A program made the position numbers and the translations under genes. This document shows, piece by piece, positions 9,254 through 18,270 of a DNA stretch of 64,000 nucleotides; position 1 is the stretch's first letter; each line of letters opens with the position of its first letter. This DNA comes from Phytoamicus setariae (GTDB lineage Bacteria > Pseudomonadota > Alphaproteobacteria > Rhizobiales > Rhizobiaceae). Below the pieces are notes generated by a model. That model searched no databases. It was not told where the DNA came from and worked only from the letters and a program-made list of their open reading frames with translations. The DNA is taken from positions 1 to 64,000 of the forward strand of contig NZ_JAEQNC010000006.1 in NCBI RefSeq assembly GCF_016722925.1, written 5' to 3'.

Positions 9254-9281
9254 AAGTACCCCGGCAGTTGTCGGGGTACTT
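9254..9281 (+). terminator. hairpin after the patD-type gene
   Basis: A perfect 10-bp stem, AAGTACCCCG / CGGGGTACTT, with an 8-nt loop lies 11 bp after the dehydrogenase stop. Only a short T-rich run follows, so termination may be partial or the hairpin may protect the 3' end. The remaining 235 bp before the protease gene hold no supported gene. Confidence 0.6.
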
Positions 9282-9516
9282 CTTCACCCATCTCTATCCG
9301 CCGCTGTACCCCGGCGAATTGCTGTCCGGTACCGAGGACCCGCGCTTCCGAATTCCGTGGGATATCGCTCAGCTCTGGCACTTTCAAAGCCGCGTGACGA
9401 ATGTTTGCCAGCTTCTGGCCGTCAACGGTGAGGAATTCGCCCATCCATCATTATGCCCCCTTTGCAAGCAGGATGCCGGAGTGCGAAAATGATGCGTTGA
9501 TAGATAAGGGAATCAT

Positions 9517-10908
9517 ATGTTGATCCGGCTCGTGGCACTCGCCCTGACAGGGCTTTCGGTCTTGGTGCATCCAGCAGCCGCCGAGGAGGCGAAGGCCGTG
9601 CCGGCCAGCCAGTTGCAGATACAACTTTCGTACGCGCCGCTGGTCAAGGCGATTGCCGGAACAGTGGTGAACGTCTACGCCGACAAGCGCGTCGAGCGCC
9701 CTTCGCTGTATTCGGATCCGTTTTTCGAGGAATTCTTCGGCCAGCAGATGCCGAACCGCACCGAAAAGCAAAGCTCGCTCGGCTCCGGCGTGATTATCGA
9801 TTCCAAGGGACTCGTCATCACCAACAATCATGTTATCAACGGCGCCGATGACATCCGCATCGCTCTGGCAGACGGTCGCGAGTTTCCGGCAAAACTGACA
9901 TTCAAGGATGAGCGACTGGATCTCGCGGTGCTGCGGGTCGAGGGGGCAACAGGGCTTGCGGCAATGCCGATCGGCGATTCCGATTCCGTAGAGGTGGGCG
10001 ATTTGGTGCTTGCAGTCGGCAATCCGTTCGGTGTCGGTCAGACCGTGACGTCAGGCATTGTCTCGGCGCTCGCGCGCAGCAAATCCGGCGGCGGTGACTT
10101 TTCCTACTTCATCCAGACCGATGCCTCGATCAATCCTGGTAATTCTGGCGGAGCGCTCATCAATATGAAGGGCGAACTGATCGGCATCAACACTGCGATC
10201 CTGTCTCGCGATGGCGGCTCAAACGGTATCGGCTTTGCCATTCCCGCCAATCTGGTCAAGGTCTTCGTCGCCGCGGCAGACGGTGGCCAGCCGGGCTTTA
10301 CCCGTCCTTACATCGGCGCGGCGTTCGAGCCGGTGACATCGGAAGTCGCCGAAGCGTTGGGGCTCAAGATCGCGCGCGGCGCACTTGTCGCTAGCGTTGT
10401 CGAGGGTGGTCCAGCCGACAAGGCCGGAATCAAGCCTGGCGATGTGGTGACAGCCGCAAATGGCCATCCTGTCGAGCACCCGGATGCGCTCGGCTACCGC
10501 CTGACGACCGCGGGGCTTGGCTCTACAGTAGAATTGTCGCTGTCGCGCAACGGCAAGGAGCGCAGCGCATCGCTGAAGCTGGAGCAGGCGCCTGAAACCA
10601 CGCCGCGCGACGAACGGCTGATTGATGGCCGCAGTCCTTTTGCCGGTGCGCTGGTCGCCAATCTTTCGCCACGCCTTGCGCAGACGCTGCAAATGCCAGC
10701 AGAGGCGACTGGCGTGGTCATCGAGGAAATTTCGCGCGGCTCGCCAGCCGCGAGGATCGGCTTTGAACCGCGCGATATTATCGTGGCAGTCAATGGTGAG
10801 AACATCACCAACACGGCCTCGCTGCAGGCGGTGGTTGAAAACGATCCCGGGTTCTGGCGGGTCGAGATTGAGCGTAACGGTCAGCGTATCAGGCAATTCA
10901 TCCGATGA
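9517..10908 (+). CDS. DegP/DegQ-family periplasmic serine protease
   Basis: A 463-residue exported HtrA-type protease. A signal peptide covers about residues 1-22. The trypsin-like domain carries the full catalytic triad H105 (TNNHV), D135 (LDLAVL) and S210 (GNSGG), followed by two PDZ domains (about 285-370 and 390-460). Such enzymes degrade or refold damaged periplasmic proteins, usually as trimers or larger cages. The stop overlaps the rarA start by 4 bp, so the two are co-translated, a pairing I recall from related alphaproteobacteria. Degp-like versus DegQ-like cannot be settled from sequence alone. Confidence 0.9.
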   Translation: MLIRLVALALTGLSVLVHPAAAEEAKAVPASQLQIQLSYAPLVKAIAGTVVNVYADKRVERPSLYSDPFFEEFFGQQMPNRTEKQSSLGSGVIIDSKGLVITNNHVINGADDIRIALADGREFPAKLTFKDERLDLAVLRVEGATGLAAMPIGDSDSVEVGDLVLAVGNPFGVGQTVTSGIVSALARSKSGGGDFSYFIQTDASINPGNSGGALINMKGELIGINTAILSRDGGSNGIGFAIPANLVKVFVAAADGGQPGFTRPYIGAAFEPVTSEVAEALGLKIARGALVASVVEGGPADKAGIKPGDVVTAANGHPVEHPDALGYRLTTAGLGSTVELSLSRNGKERSASLKLEQAPETTPRDERLIDGRSPFAGALVANLSPRLAQTLQMPAEATGVVIEEISRGSPAARIGFEPRDIIVAVNGENITNTASLQAVVENDPGFWRVEIERNGQRIRQFIR

Positions 10909-12212
10909 ACGAACTTTTCGCCACGACTGAGACACAAGGTGCGCCGCGGCCGCTCGCCGACAGGCTTCGGCCGAAGTCGCTTGCCGAAGTGTCCGGCCAG
11001 CCGCATCTGACCGGCGCGGACGGCGCGCTGACTCGCATGATCGAGTCCAAATCGCTCGGTTCGATGGTGTTCTGGGGGCCGCCAGGAACGGGCAAGACTA
11101 CCGTCGCTCGGCTGCTTTCCAACGAAACGGATCTCTATTTCGAGCAGATCTCGGCGATTTTTTCCGGCGTTGCCGACCTCAAGAAGGTATTTGAGGCCGC
11201 ACGCCTGCGTCGCTCGCAAGGGCGCCAGACTTTGTTGTTCGTCGATGAGATCCATCGCTTCAACCGATCCCAGCAGGACAGTTTCCTGCCTGTGATGGAA
11301 GATGGCACGATCATCCTTGTCGGTGCCACCACCGAAAACCCGTCATTCGAATTGAACGCGGCCTTGCTGTCGCGGGCCCGTGTGCTGACTTTCAAGTCGC
11401 ATGACGAGGAAAGCCTGACATTGCTGCTTGGCCGCGCCGAAGCCGAAATGGAGAAGCGGCTGCCGCTCGATGAGGACGCGCGTGCGCTGCTGATCACGCT
11501 TGCCGATGGCGACGGGCGCGCGGTGTTGACGCTTGCCGAAGAAGCCTGGCGTGCTGCGCGGGAAGGGGAAGTGTTTGGCCCTGAGGACCTGCTCAAGGTC
11601 GTCCAGCGCCGCGCACCGATCTATGACAAAGGCCAGGACGGTCATTACAATCTGATCTCGGCGCTGCACAAATCCGTACGCGGATCCGATCCTGATGCGG
11701 CGCTCTACTATTTCGCCCGCATGATCGATGCAGGCGAAAATCCGCTGTTTCTCGGGCGGCGGCTGGTACGGATGGCAGTCGAGGATATCGGTCTGGCTGA
11801 TCCGCAGGCTCTCGTGGTGGCCAATGCCGCCAAGGATGCCTACGATTTCCTCGGATCGCCGGAAGGTGAACTGGCGCTAGCCAATGCGGTCGTCTATCTG
11901 GCCACCGCGCCGAAATCGAATGCGGTCTACACCGCGTTCAAGGCGGCGACCCAAGCCGCAAAATTCAACGGCTCGCTGCTGCCGCCCAAGCACATCCTGA
12001 ACGCGCCGACCAAGCTGATGACAGAAGAAGGCTACGGGGACGGTTATCGCTACGATCATGACCAGCCGGACGCCTTTTCCGGGCAGGACTATTTTCCGGA
12101 GAAAATGGGGCGCCGGCAATTCTACAAGCCGCCGGACCGGGGTTTTGAGCGCGAGATCAACAAGCGCCTGCAATATTGGAACAATTTGCGGCGCGAACGA
12201 AACCCGCGATAG
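10905..12212 (+). CDS. rarA: replication-associated recombination AAA+ ATPase RarA (MgsA)
   Basis: A 435-residue clamp-loader-like AAA+ ATPase. Walker A GPPGTGKT is at residues 58-65, Walker B is LLFVDEIHRF, and the family motifs TTENPSF and the C-terminal tetramerisation region (IDAGENPLFLGRRLVR, and GYRYDHDQPDAF) are clear. RarA acts at stalled replication forks and on single-stranded DNA ends. It is full length and overlaps the protease gene by 4 bp. Confidence 0.95.
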   Translation: MNELFATTETQGAPRPLADRLRPKSLAEVSGQPHLTGADGALTRMIESKSLGSMVFWGPPGTGKTTVARLLSNETDLYFEQISAIFSGVADLKKVFEAARLRRSQGRQTLLFVDEIHRFNRSQQDSFLPVMEDGTIILVGATTENPSFELNAALLSRARVLTFKSHDEESLTLLLGRAEAEMEKRLPLDEDARALLITLADGDGRAVLTLAEEAWRAAREGEVFGPEDLLKVVQRRAPIYDKGQDGHYNLISALHKSVRGSDPDAALYYFARMIDAGENPLFLGRRLVRMAVEDIGLADPQALVVANAAKDAYDFLGSPEGELALANAVVYLATAPKSNAVYTAFKAATQAAKFNGSLLPPKHILNAPTKLMTEEGYGDGYRYDHDQPDAFSGQDYFPEKMGRRQFYKPPDRGFEREINKRLQYWNNLRRERNPR

Positions 12213-12243
12213 CATCAATCGAATTACATATTGCCGGATTGAT

Positions 12244-12265
12244 CGCAGGCAGGATAAAGCCTGCG
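12244..12265 (+). terminator. possible weak terminator hairpin after rarA
   Basis: CGCAGGC / GCCTGCG form a 7-bp stem around an 8-nt loop, 32 bp after the rarA stop. No T tract follows, so the assignment is tentative. Confidence 0.35.
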
Positions 12266-12350
12266 TGAAAGAACGGTACGACAAGTAGCTGCTTGCTGCC
12301 AATCACAGGCCCGTTGCATCGACGGTCCAGACATATCGAGGAGTTGTTCT

Positions 12351-13196
12351 GTGTCAGAATTGAAAGTCATTTCCGAAGTCACCTCGCACGGGGGCATGCA
12401 GGGCGTATATTCGCACGAATCCAAGGCCTGCAACTGCGAAATGACATTCGCCGTGTTCGTGCCGCCGCAGGCTATCGAGCGTCCTTGCCCGGTTCTCTGG
12501 TACCTCTCCGGCCTGACCTGCACGCATGCCAACGTCATGGAGAAGGGCGAATATCGCCGGCTGGCCGCAGAACTCGGGCTGATCATCGTCTGCCCCGACA
12601 CATCACCGCGCGGCAACGATGTCGCCGACGAATTGACCAATTGGCAGATGGGCAAGGGCGCAGGCTTCTATCTCGATGCGACCGAAGCGCCCTGGGCCGA
12701 GCATTTCCAGATGTATACCTACATCACAGTGGAACTGCCTGCGCTGATCGGCGCGACGTTCCGCGCCGACATGCAGCGGCAGGGCATCACCGGTCATTCG
12801 ATGGGCGGCCATGGCGCGCTGACCATCGCGCTGAAATACCCGGATCGTTTCAAGAGCTGCTCGGCCTTCGCGCCCATCGTCCAGCCTTCGACCGCTGACT
12901 GGTCGGCTCCGGCTTTCGAAAAATATCTCGGACCGGATCAGTCCACCTGGCGGAAATATGATGCCGTATCGCTCGTGGAGGATGGTGCGGTCTTCCCGGA
13001 ATTCCTCATCGACCAGGGACTGGCTGACGGATTCCTGCAAACCGGGCTGAGGCCGTGGCTGTTCGAGGAAGCTATCGAAAAGACCGAGATGAAACTGACA
13101 ATGCGCAATCATGAGCGCTACGATCACTCCTACTACTTCATCTCATCCTTCATGGAAGATCACCTGAAGTGGCACTCCGAGCGCCTCGGCAAGTAA
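12351..13196 (+). CDS. fghA: S-formylglutathione hydrolase
   Basis: A 281-residue esterase-D family alpha/beta hydrolase. The nucleophile S150 sits in GHSMGG, the family LSGLTC motif is at 52-57, and the C-terminal HSYYFI supplies the catalytic His. It hydrolyses S-formylglutathione to formate and glutathione, the second step of glutathione-dependent formaldehyde detoxification. The formaldehyde dehydrogenase partner is not in the window. Translation starts at GTG (12351) with CGAGGAG at a normal distance. A strong hairpin follows the gene. Confidence 0.93.
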   Translation: MSELKVISEVTSHGGMQGVYSHESKACNCEMTFAVFVPPQAIERPCPVLWYLSGLTCTHANVMEKGEYRRLAAELGLIIVCPDTSPRGNDVADELTNWQMGKGAGFYLDATEAPWAEHFQMYTYITVELPALIGATFRADMQRQGITGHSMGGHGALTIALKYPDRFKSCSAFAPIVQPSTADWSAPAFEKYLGPDQSTWRKYDAVSLVEDGAVFPEFLIDQGLADGFLQTGLRPWLFEEAIEKTEMKLTMRNHERYDHSYYFISSFMEDHLKWHSERLGK

Positions 13197-13211
13197 TCGG
13201 TCTCCAAGTTT

Positions 13212-13240
13212 CCAGCCTTCGACACACTGCCGAAGGCTGG
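13212..13240. terminator. bidirectional terminator hairpin between convergent genes
   Basis: A perfect 10-bp stem, CCAGCCTTCG / CGAAGGCTGG, with a 9-nt loop lies between the convergent S-formylglutathione hydrolase and ClbS-like genes. Short A and T runs flank both sides, so it may end transcription from either direction. Confidence 0.65.
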
Positions 13241-13249
13241 AGAAAATCG

Positions 13250-13777
13250 CTATAGATGGGATTTTCCAGGCAGGTTGTTTGCCTTGGACCATCTGCGCAG
13301 GCGGCCGCGCGCATTGTCATAAGGGGACGCGGTGTTGAACTGGATCATTCGTCCCATGGTCCATTTTTCATACCAGGGCCGCCCATAAAGCGCCTCGTTG
13401 TGCTTGGCCTCGACAATCGACACGATCCGGTCCTTCGCCGTCCGCAGCCGACCCAGAAGTTCGCTATATGCGATGCCGTCATAATCCAGGTAGAATTTCT
13501 GCGCGAGCAGCCCGAGTTCGTTCCATTTGAAGCCCGTTTCCGGAAAGTCGATGGAGAGGCCTGCCGCGTCTCTGTCCAGCCATTTGAGCACGAGCTCGTT
13601 CCAGCCGATCAGGTAGGACACGAGGTTGCGGACGCTCATTTGCGTGCCCTTCGCATGCCCCTCAAGGTCAAGCGCCGCTGTCAAATGTTCAGGAATGGAA
13701 TCGAGTTCTTTGAGCAGCTTGTCGAAATTGGTATCGATCGCCTTCAGCAACTCTTCTTTGTCCTGCGGGACGGCCAT
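13250..13777 (-). CDS. ClbS/DfsB family four-helix-bundle protein
   Basis: A 175-residue DinB-superfamily-like helical protein of the ClbS/DfsB (DUF1706) family, recognised by its N-terminal KEELLKAIDTNFDKLLKEL, the SVRNLVSYLIGWNELVLKWL helix and the LYGRPWYEKWTMGRMIQFN region. ClbS is the colibactin self-resistance hydrolase and DfsB is linked to difficidin-type clusters, but most members are stand-alone genes with unknown roles. No toxin biosynthetic genes are nearby. Convergent with the fghA-like gene. Confidence 0.8.
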   Translation of the reverse strand: MAVPQDKEELLKAIDTNFDKLLKELDSIPEHLTAALDLEGHAKGTQMSVRNLVSYLIGWNELVLKWLDRDAAGLSIDFPETGFKWNELGLLAQKFYLDYDGIAYSELLGRLRTAKDRIVSIVEAKHNEALYGRPWYEKWTMGRMIQFNTASPYDNARGRLRRWSKANNLPGKSHL

Positions 13778-13792
13778 GTTGATCCCGCCTCA

Positions 13793-13821
13793 GTAACGGG
13801 GCGCTGTGTAACGGGGCGCTG
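13793..13821. repeat. tandem direct repeat upstream of the ClbS-like gene
   Basis: The 14-mer GTAACGGGGCGCTG occurs twice (13793-13806 and 13808-13821), one base apart, 16-44 bp upstream of the ClbS-like start. It is either a small duplication or a pair of regulator sites on one face of the helix. Confidence 0.5.
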
Positions 13822-13872
13822 GATCCGGCAGCACTGCGTTGATCGAGTTCAACGAAGGGCGAGCTTGGCTGC

Positions 13873-14679
13873 TCAGCATTTCTTGTCCATCGTTTCCACG
13901 CAAGGCTCGGTCTCGGTTGGCAAAGACTGTGCTTTCGGCTGGATGACGACTTTTGCTTTTGCCCCCGTCTCGAGCGCATTCTCCGCCGGCGCCTGATTGT
14001 TGGTCTTCAGCTTGGAATCGGGCAGGATAACGGCCTTGGCCGGCTTTTCCGGATTGACCTTGGTGCGCGAGTTCAGCATCGGATCCTGATCGACGCCGAC
14101 GCTCGGTGCAGTCTTCAGCGGAACGACAAGTGGCCTTGCGACGGTTTCTCTGACTGCCGGTGCGGGTTCGTCACTCCGCATGCGGGTCGAAAGTTGCGGC
14201 GGTTCGGTGGTGGGCGCACGGATGACAGGCTGGCTGAGTGCATAGACGAACCGAAGACGAGCCGCTATCGCCTCGGCGATGGCTTCGTCTGACGTGCGTG
14301 CAGAAACAGAGAAGCTGTAGATCTGGTAATTTCGCACCAGGACCGCTTCGCCCGTACCCACATCCGTCAACACGACGCTGACCTCGGACTGAGCGCGGCC
14401 CCCATCGATGCCGGTGCCCTTGACGATATTGACGACGTGGATGTTCATGACCGCGCGCGGCATGGGGGCCGGTCGCACAGTGTCCTGTATCGCGCGGTCG
14501 AGGCGGCGCTTTATCCCGCGCATGACGGTGTGGGAAATGCCTTCATTGCCGGTTACGACGACGGCGCGGATTTCGAATATCTGTGGGATTTCATCGCTCT
14601 GCATCGGTCGCGTCCCACAGGCAGCAACGGTCAGGGCGACAAACACCATAAGTGCGAGTTGCAGACCCGAGCGAAGCAT
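13873..14679 (-). CDS. putative lipoprotein of unknown function
   Basis: A 268-residue protein with a lipoprotein signal peptide: a hydrophobic stretch ends in the lipobox LTVAAC, with the modified Cys at about residue 21. The N-terminal half looks like one folded domain (beta-rich, around MNIHVVNIVKGTGIDGG and VVLTDVGTGEAVLVRNY). The C-terminal third is a Pro/Lys/Ala-rich linker-like tail. The start at 14679 is supported by AGGGGA. I do not recognise a named family. It is probably an outer- or inner-membrane-anchored envelope protein. Confidence 0.6.
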   Translation of the reverse strand: MLRSGLQLALMVFVALTVAACGTRPMQSDEIPQIFEIRAVVVTGNEGISHTVMRGIKRRLDRAIQDTVRPAPMPRAVMNIHVVNIVKGTGIDGGRAQSEVSVVLTDVGTGEAVLVRNYQIYSFSVSARTSDEAIAEAIAARLRFVYALSQPVIRAPTTEPPQLSTRMRSDEPAPAVRETVARPLVVPLKTAPSVGVDQDPMLNSRTKVNPEKPAKAVILPDSKLKTNNQAPAENALETGAKAKVVIQPKAQSLPTETEPCVETMDKKC

Positions 14680-14797
14680 TGGCGAATCCCCTGCGTAAAC
14701 GATTGCCCGAATGTCGGTAAATATGGTTAGCGAAGGGTTAAGGCTTCGTCGCATAAGTTGCAGTTGCAACGTGGTATCAAGTCCGATCCGCCCTTTA

Positions 14798-15595
14798 TCA
14801 GGCAGCCGAGATCGCGCCGAACATGTCGGTTGCGGCCTTCATCTCGGTCCAGCGAGCCCTGCGGCGTGCTTCCGCTTCGGCATCGGTGCCCCATAGCCGG
14901 ATGTTCCAGTCTTCATCGGCATGTGCGGCTTTCCAAGCCTCTTCTGCCGTGAGCCTGCCTTCGGCAAATGCTAGCGCAATCAACGCAGATCCGGTCAGTG
15001 TCGTGACCGTATGCAGTGCCGCGAGTTTCAATGCACTGCGGTGCCTGTCCAGTTTCGAAGCGTAGGCGGCAATAGCCTCTCGGGGCTGCTCCCGGTGAAT
15101 GATGCCCTGGGCGAGGATGAAGCGTGCGCCGATCGCTTCAGCGGCCCAATAGACGATCGGATCCCAGAGTTCGGCCTGAAACGCCACCAGCGATTCCGGT
15201 GCATCTGCCCGATAGCAGACAAGATCCGTGCCGGCGAACTTGACGATATCATCGAACACCGCGTCCATGTCCGGCTCGATACCGTCAATCGCCGTATTGG
15301 CAAGGCGTGTCAGCGGCATGCTGGTCGGATTGATTTCCTCGGCCTGTGCATCCCATTCGCGCGCCAGCATTTCGGCTGCCTCGCGTGTGGGAACGGCAAG
15401 CTGGCGCTTGCCTGGCGTCTTGATCGGACGCCCGTCGAGCAGGATTGCGTAACCGTTTTCGGTCTCGCTGACCGTGACGTCTTTATAGAAACGCTTCGCC
15501 AAAGGCTGCTTCATCTGGATCTGGGCGCGTCGAACTGGATCCGCATCGGAAAGGACCGGAGCCGAAAGGTCGGAAAAGATATCGCGCATGGACAT
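14798..15595 (-). CDS. ATP12-family F1-ATPase assembly chaperone
   Basis: A 265-residue protein with the ATP12 family pattern: RFYKDVTVSE, LLDGRPIKTPGK, REWDAQ, MPLTRLANTAID, and the C-terminal DEDWNIRLWG. Alphaproteobacteria carry the bacterial relative of mitochondrial Atp12, which helps fold or hold the F1 alpha subunit. The start at 15595 lies 5 bp after the HAD gene stop; an ATG at 15589 is equally possible. It belongs to a minus-strand operon with the HAD phosphatase and pseudouridine synthase genes. Confidence 0.9.
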   Translation of the reverse strand: MSMRDIFSDLSAPVLSDADPVRRAQIQMKQPLAKRFYKDVTVSETENGYAILLDGRPIKTPGKRQLAVPTREAAEMLAREWDAQAEEINPTSMPLTRLANTAIDGIEPDMDAVFDDIVKFAGTDLVCYRADAPESLVAFQAELWDPIVYWAAEAIGARFILAQGIIHREQPREAIAAYASKLDRHRSALKLAALHTVTTLTGSALIALAFAEGRLTAEEAWKAAHADEDWNIRLWGTDAEAEARRRARWTEMKAATDMFGAISAA

Positions 15596-15600
15596 TGCAA

Positions 15601-16254
15601 TCACCCGATATGGTCGAGAATTTCGTGGGGGAAGTTGACGATGACATCGGCACCGGAACTGTTGAGTTCTTCGACGGCACAATAGCCCCAGGACACGCCA
15701 ATGGCTCTGGCGCCGGCGGATTTCGCCATCATCATATCATAGATGGCATCACCGATAACCAACGTGTTAGCCGGATCGACGCCGGCTTCGGCGCAGCATT
15801 CCAGCACCATGGCAGGATGCGGCTTCGACGGGCATTCGCTGGCGGTCCGCGATACGACGAAAGAAGTGTGGAAGCCGTGCGTTTCAGCGGTGTGGGTAAG
15901 ACCCTTGCGGTCCTTGCCGGTTACGGCGCCGATCAGCACGTCGTCACGGGCTCCAAGCGCCGCCAACAGGTCGGCGATGCCTTCGAACATCGGCTCCTGG
16001 AATTCAGGCTCCATGCGCACCGGCTGGTAGATGTCCTTGTAGTGCCGGGTCATCGCCAGCACGTGGTCATCGACCTCGCCATGTCCCATGATGCGGGCGA
16101 TGGCCGCATCGAGGGTCAGGCCGATGATCGATTTCGTCGCGGCGTAATCCGGGCGTTCGAGGCCGTGATGCAGAAACGTCCGCACCATCACCTCATGGAT
16201 CAGCCGGCCGCTGTCCACCAGCGTGCCGTCGCAATCGAAAAGGACTAGTTTCAT
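15601..16254 (-). CDS. HAD-superfamily hydrolase (phosphoglycolate-phosphatase-like)
   Basis: A 217-residue HAD subfamily IA phosphatase. The catalytic D7 and D9 are in FDCDGTLVDS, followed by a helical cap, the motif II Ser/Thr region (GAVTGKD), the conserved Lys (KPHPAM) and the acidic pair (VIGDAIYD). It probably dephosphorylates a small phosphorylated metabolite. The start overlaps the pseudouridine synthase stop by 4 bp, so the genes are coupled. Confidence 0.9.
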   Translation of the reverse strand: MKLVLFDCDGTLVDSGRLIHEVMVRTFLHHGLERPDYAATKSIIGLTLDAAIARIMGHGEVDDHVLAMTRHYKDIYQPVRMEPEFQEPMFEGIADLLAALGARDDVLIGAVTGKDRKGLTHTAETHGFHTSFVVSRTASECPSKPHPAMVLECCAEAGVDPANTLVIGDAIYDMMMAKSAGARAIGVSWGYCAVEELNSSGADVIVNFPHEILDHIG

Positions 16255-17243
16255 TCCTCGAAATCCCCGCCGCTGGCTTCATCGAAGCCCAGCAGGTTCC
16301 AGGTCTGTACCATATGCGGCGGCAATGGTGCCGTGATGCGCAGGCGGCCGCCATCGGGATGCGGCACGTCGATGTGGCGCGCATGCAGATGCAGCTTGTT
16401 CTGGACGCCGCCAGGGAATGTCCAGCCCTGTTCGGCTTCGAAATACTTCGGGTCGCCGATGATCGGATGACCGATATGGACGGCGTGAACGCGCAACTGA
16501 TGAGTACGGCCGGTATAGGGCTGCATTTCCAGCCAGGCGAGGTTTTGACCGGCCTGTTCGATGACCTTGAAGTAGGAGATGGCATGGTCGGCGCCGGCTT
16601 CGCCGTGCTTGGCGGTGCGCATGCGGTCGCCGTCCAGGGTCTGTTCCTTGACGAGCCAGCTCGATACCTTGCCCTCGGCCGGGCGGGGCACACCCTTGAC
16701 CAGTGCCCAATAGATCTTCTGCGTATCGCGCTCGCGGAAGGCCGCAGTCAGTGCTTGGGCTGCGCCGCGTGTGCGGGCAACCACCAGCACGCCTGACGTG
16801 TCCCGGTCGAGGCGGTGGCAAAGCCGAGGCTTTTCGCCCCTCGGGCTCGTCCAGGCCTCCAGCATCTTGTCGATGTTGCGGTAGACGCCCGAGCCGCCCT
16901 GCACCGGCAGCCCGTGCGGCTTGTTCAGCACGATGACCTTCTTGTCCTCATAGAGAACCATGCGCGACAGGAGTTCATGGTCGGTGGAATGAGAGAGTTC
17001 CTTGCCGCTGAGCGGCTTGCCCGACTTCTTCTCATCGACATCGATCGGCGGTATGCGAACTGTCTGGCCGGGCTGGACGCGGCTGTCGGATTTCACCCGG
17101 CCGCCATCGACACGGACCTGGCCCGAGCGCAGTAGCTTCTGCAGCGCGCCGAATCCGAGGCCCGGATAGTGAACTTTGAACCAGCGGTCGAGCCGCATTC
17201 CGGCCTCATCGCCGCCAACTTGCTTATGTTCTACGCCTGCCAT
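16251..17243 (-). CDS. RluC/RluD-type RNA pseudouridine synthase
   Basis: A 330-residue enzyme with an N-terminal S4 RNA-binding domain (about residues 15-70) and a RluA-family catalytic domain. The signature HRLDRDTSG is at 143-151 with the catalytic D146, and GRTHQLRVH follows further on. It converts specific uridines in 23S rRNA to pseudouridine; which positions cannot be told from sequence. It heads the operon that runs through the HAD phosphatase and ATP12 genes. Confidence 0.92.
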   Translation of the reverse strand: MAGVEHKQVGGDEAGMRLDRWFKVHYPGLGFGALQKLLRSGQVRVDGGRVKSDSRVQPGQTVRIPPIDVDEKKSGKPLSGKELSHSTDHELLSRMVLYEDKKVIVLNKPHGLPVQGGSGVYRNIDKMLEAWTSPRGEKPRLCHRLDRDTSGVLVVARTRGAAQALTAAFRERDTQKIYWALVKGVPRPAEGKVSSWLVKEQTLDGDRMRTAKHGEAGADHAISYFKVIEQAGQNLAWLEMQPYTGRTHQLRVHAVHIGHPIIGDPKYFEAEQGWTFPGGVQNKLHLHARHIDVPHPDGGRLRITAPLPPHMVQTWNLLGFDEASGGDFEE

Positions 17244-17270
17244 GTCTCATATATCCTTTTGCCGCAGGCT

Positions 17271-17648
17271 TTAGAGCAAAGCGCGCATAAGCGCCAGCCC
17301 CGCAAATACAGCAAGCAGCGAAACCAGCATGCTTGCTGTCACATAGGCCAGTGCTGGCAGGATGGCGCCGCGCTCGACCATGACGGCGACATCGAGGGAA
17401 AAGGCCGAAAATGTGGTGAAGCCACCGAGGAAGCCAGTGATGATCAACAGCCGCAATTCATGCGAGGCGTCAAAGCGCCGGGCGATCAGCTCGGCGAAGA
17501 TCCCGATCGCCAGTGACCCGATCGTGTTGACGACAAGCGTACCCCAGGGAAAGCTGGGTCCGAAAAGTTTCAGGGTCATGTGACCGGTGAGGTAACGGGC
17601 AACGGAGCCGGTCGCTCCGCCAATGGCGACGAGGAGGATGTTCAGCAT
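17271..17648 (-). CDS. crcB: CrcB/Fluc fluoride channel
   Basis: A 125-residue membrane protein with four membrane segments and the Fluc hallmarks GGATGSVARY, WGTLVVNTIGS and GFLGGFTTFSAFS. The dual-topology dimer exports fluoride. It lies 27 bp upstream of the pseudouridine synthase gene on the same strand, an arrangement that I recall as common in rhizobia. I saw no fluoride riboswitch in the 141 bp upstream, but I cannot fold the sequence. Confidence 0.95.
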   Translation of the reverse strand: MLNILLVAIGGATGSVARYLTGHMTLKLFGPSFPWGTLVVNTIGSLAIGIFAELIARRFDASHELRLLIITGFLGGFTTFSAFSLDVAVMVERGAILPALAYVTASMLVSLLAVFAGLALMRALL

Positions 17649-17789
17649 GGCACTTTATAGAGCCAAACCGGACGTGGAATCGAGATCAATCTGTCAATGG
17701 AATATACGAAAGTGCGAGCCCCGTGCGAGCCATGATCTGCCGAGGCGAGGGCTTGAATGGGACGTTGAAATGGATCTTGTCCGCAGACC

Positions 17790-18245
17790 CTAGGCGCCAG
17801 CTTTTGCGCGGCGGCAAAGCTTTTCAAGCGTTTCCAGAAATGCCGAACGGTCGCGCGGGCTGAAGGCTGCGTTGTAGCCTTTGCTCTCACCGGTCTCGCG
17901 CAGATGCTGGCCCAGGTCGCGCATGGCTGAGGCCATGCCGATGTTCTTTTCATCGAAGACGCGGCCGGTGGGACCGGTGACATGTGCACCCTTGGCCACG
18001 CACCGAACCGCAAGCGGCACGTCGGCCGTGATGACGATGTCGTTGGGATTGGTGTTGTCTGCGATCCAGTTGTCGGCGGCATCGAAGCCGGCCGATACAA
18101 TGATATTGCGTACCATCGGGTCGCGCGATGGCCGCAGACCCGAATTGGCCACCAGTGTCACTCTCAAGCCGTGTCGTTCGGCAACCTTGAGGATTTCCGG
18201 CTTGACGGGGCAGGCATCGGCGTCGACGTAAATCTCTATACTCAT
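17790..18245 (-). CDS. YaiI/YqxD (UPF0178) family protein
   Basis: A 151-residue protein with the family start IYVDADACPVKPEI, the VANSGLRPSR segment, and the central IVITADVPLA and GPTGRVFDEKNI motifs. The fold is PIN-like, with clustered acidic residues that suggest a nuclease, but no activity has been established that I know of. It is a single gene, 26 bp after a decayed gene on the same strand. Confidence 0.93.
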   Translation of the reverse strand: MSIEIYVDADACPVKPEILKVAERHGLRVTLVANSGLRPSRDPMVRNIIVSAGFDAADNWIADNTNPNDIVITADVPLAVRCVAKGAHVTGPTGRVFDEKNIGMASAMRDLGQHLRETGESKGYNAAFSPRDRSAFLETLEKLCRRAKAGA

Positions 18246-18270
18246 GCGCCGATGTCTGCCTTCACGTTAT

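Noticed and set aside
17649-17789. Fluoride riboswitch upstream of crcB
   Set aside because: I could not see the conserved core in the 141-bp spacer; a covariance search (for example the fluoride riboswitch model) would settle it.
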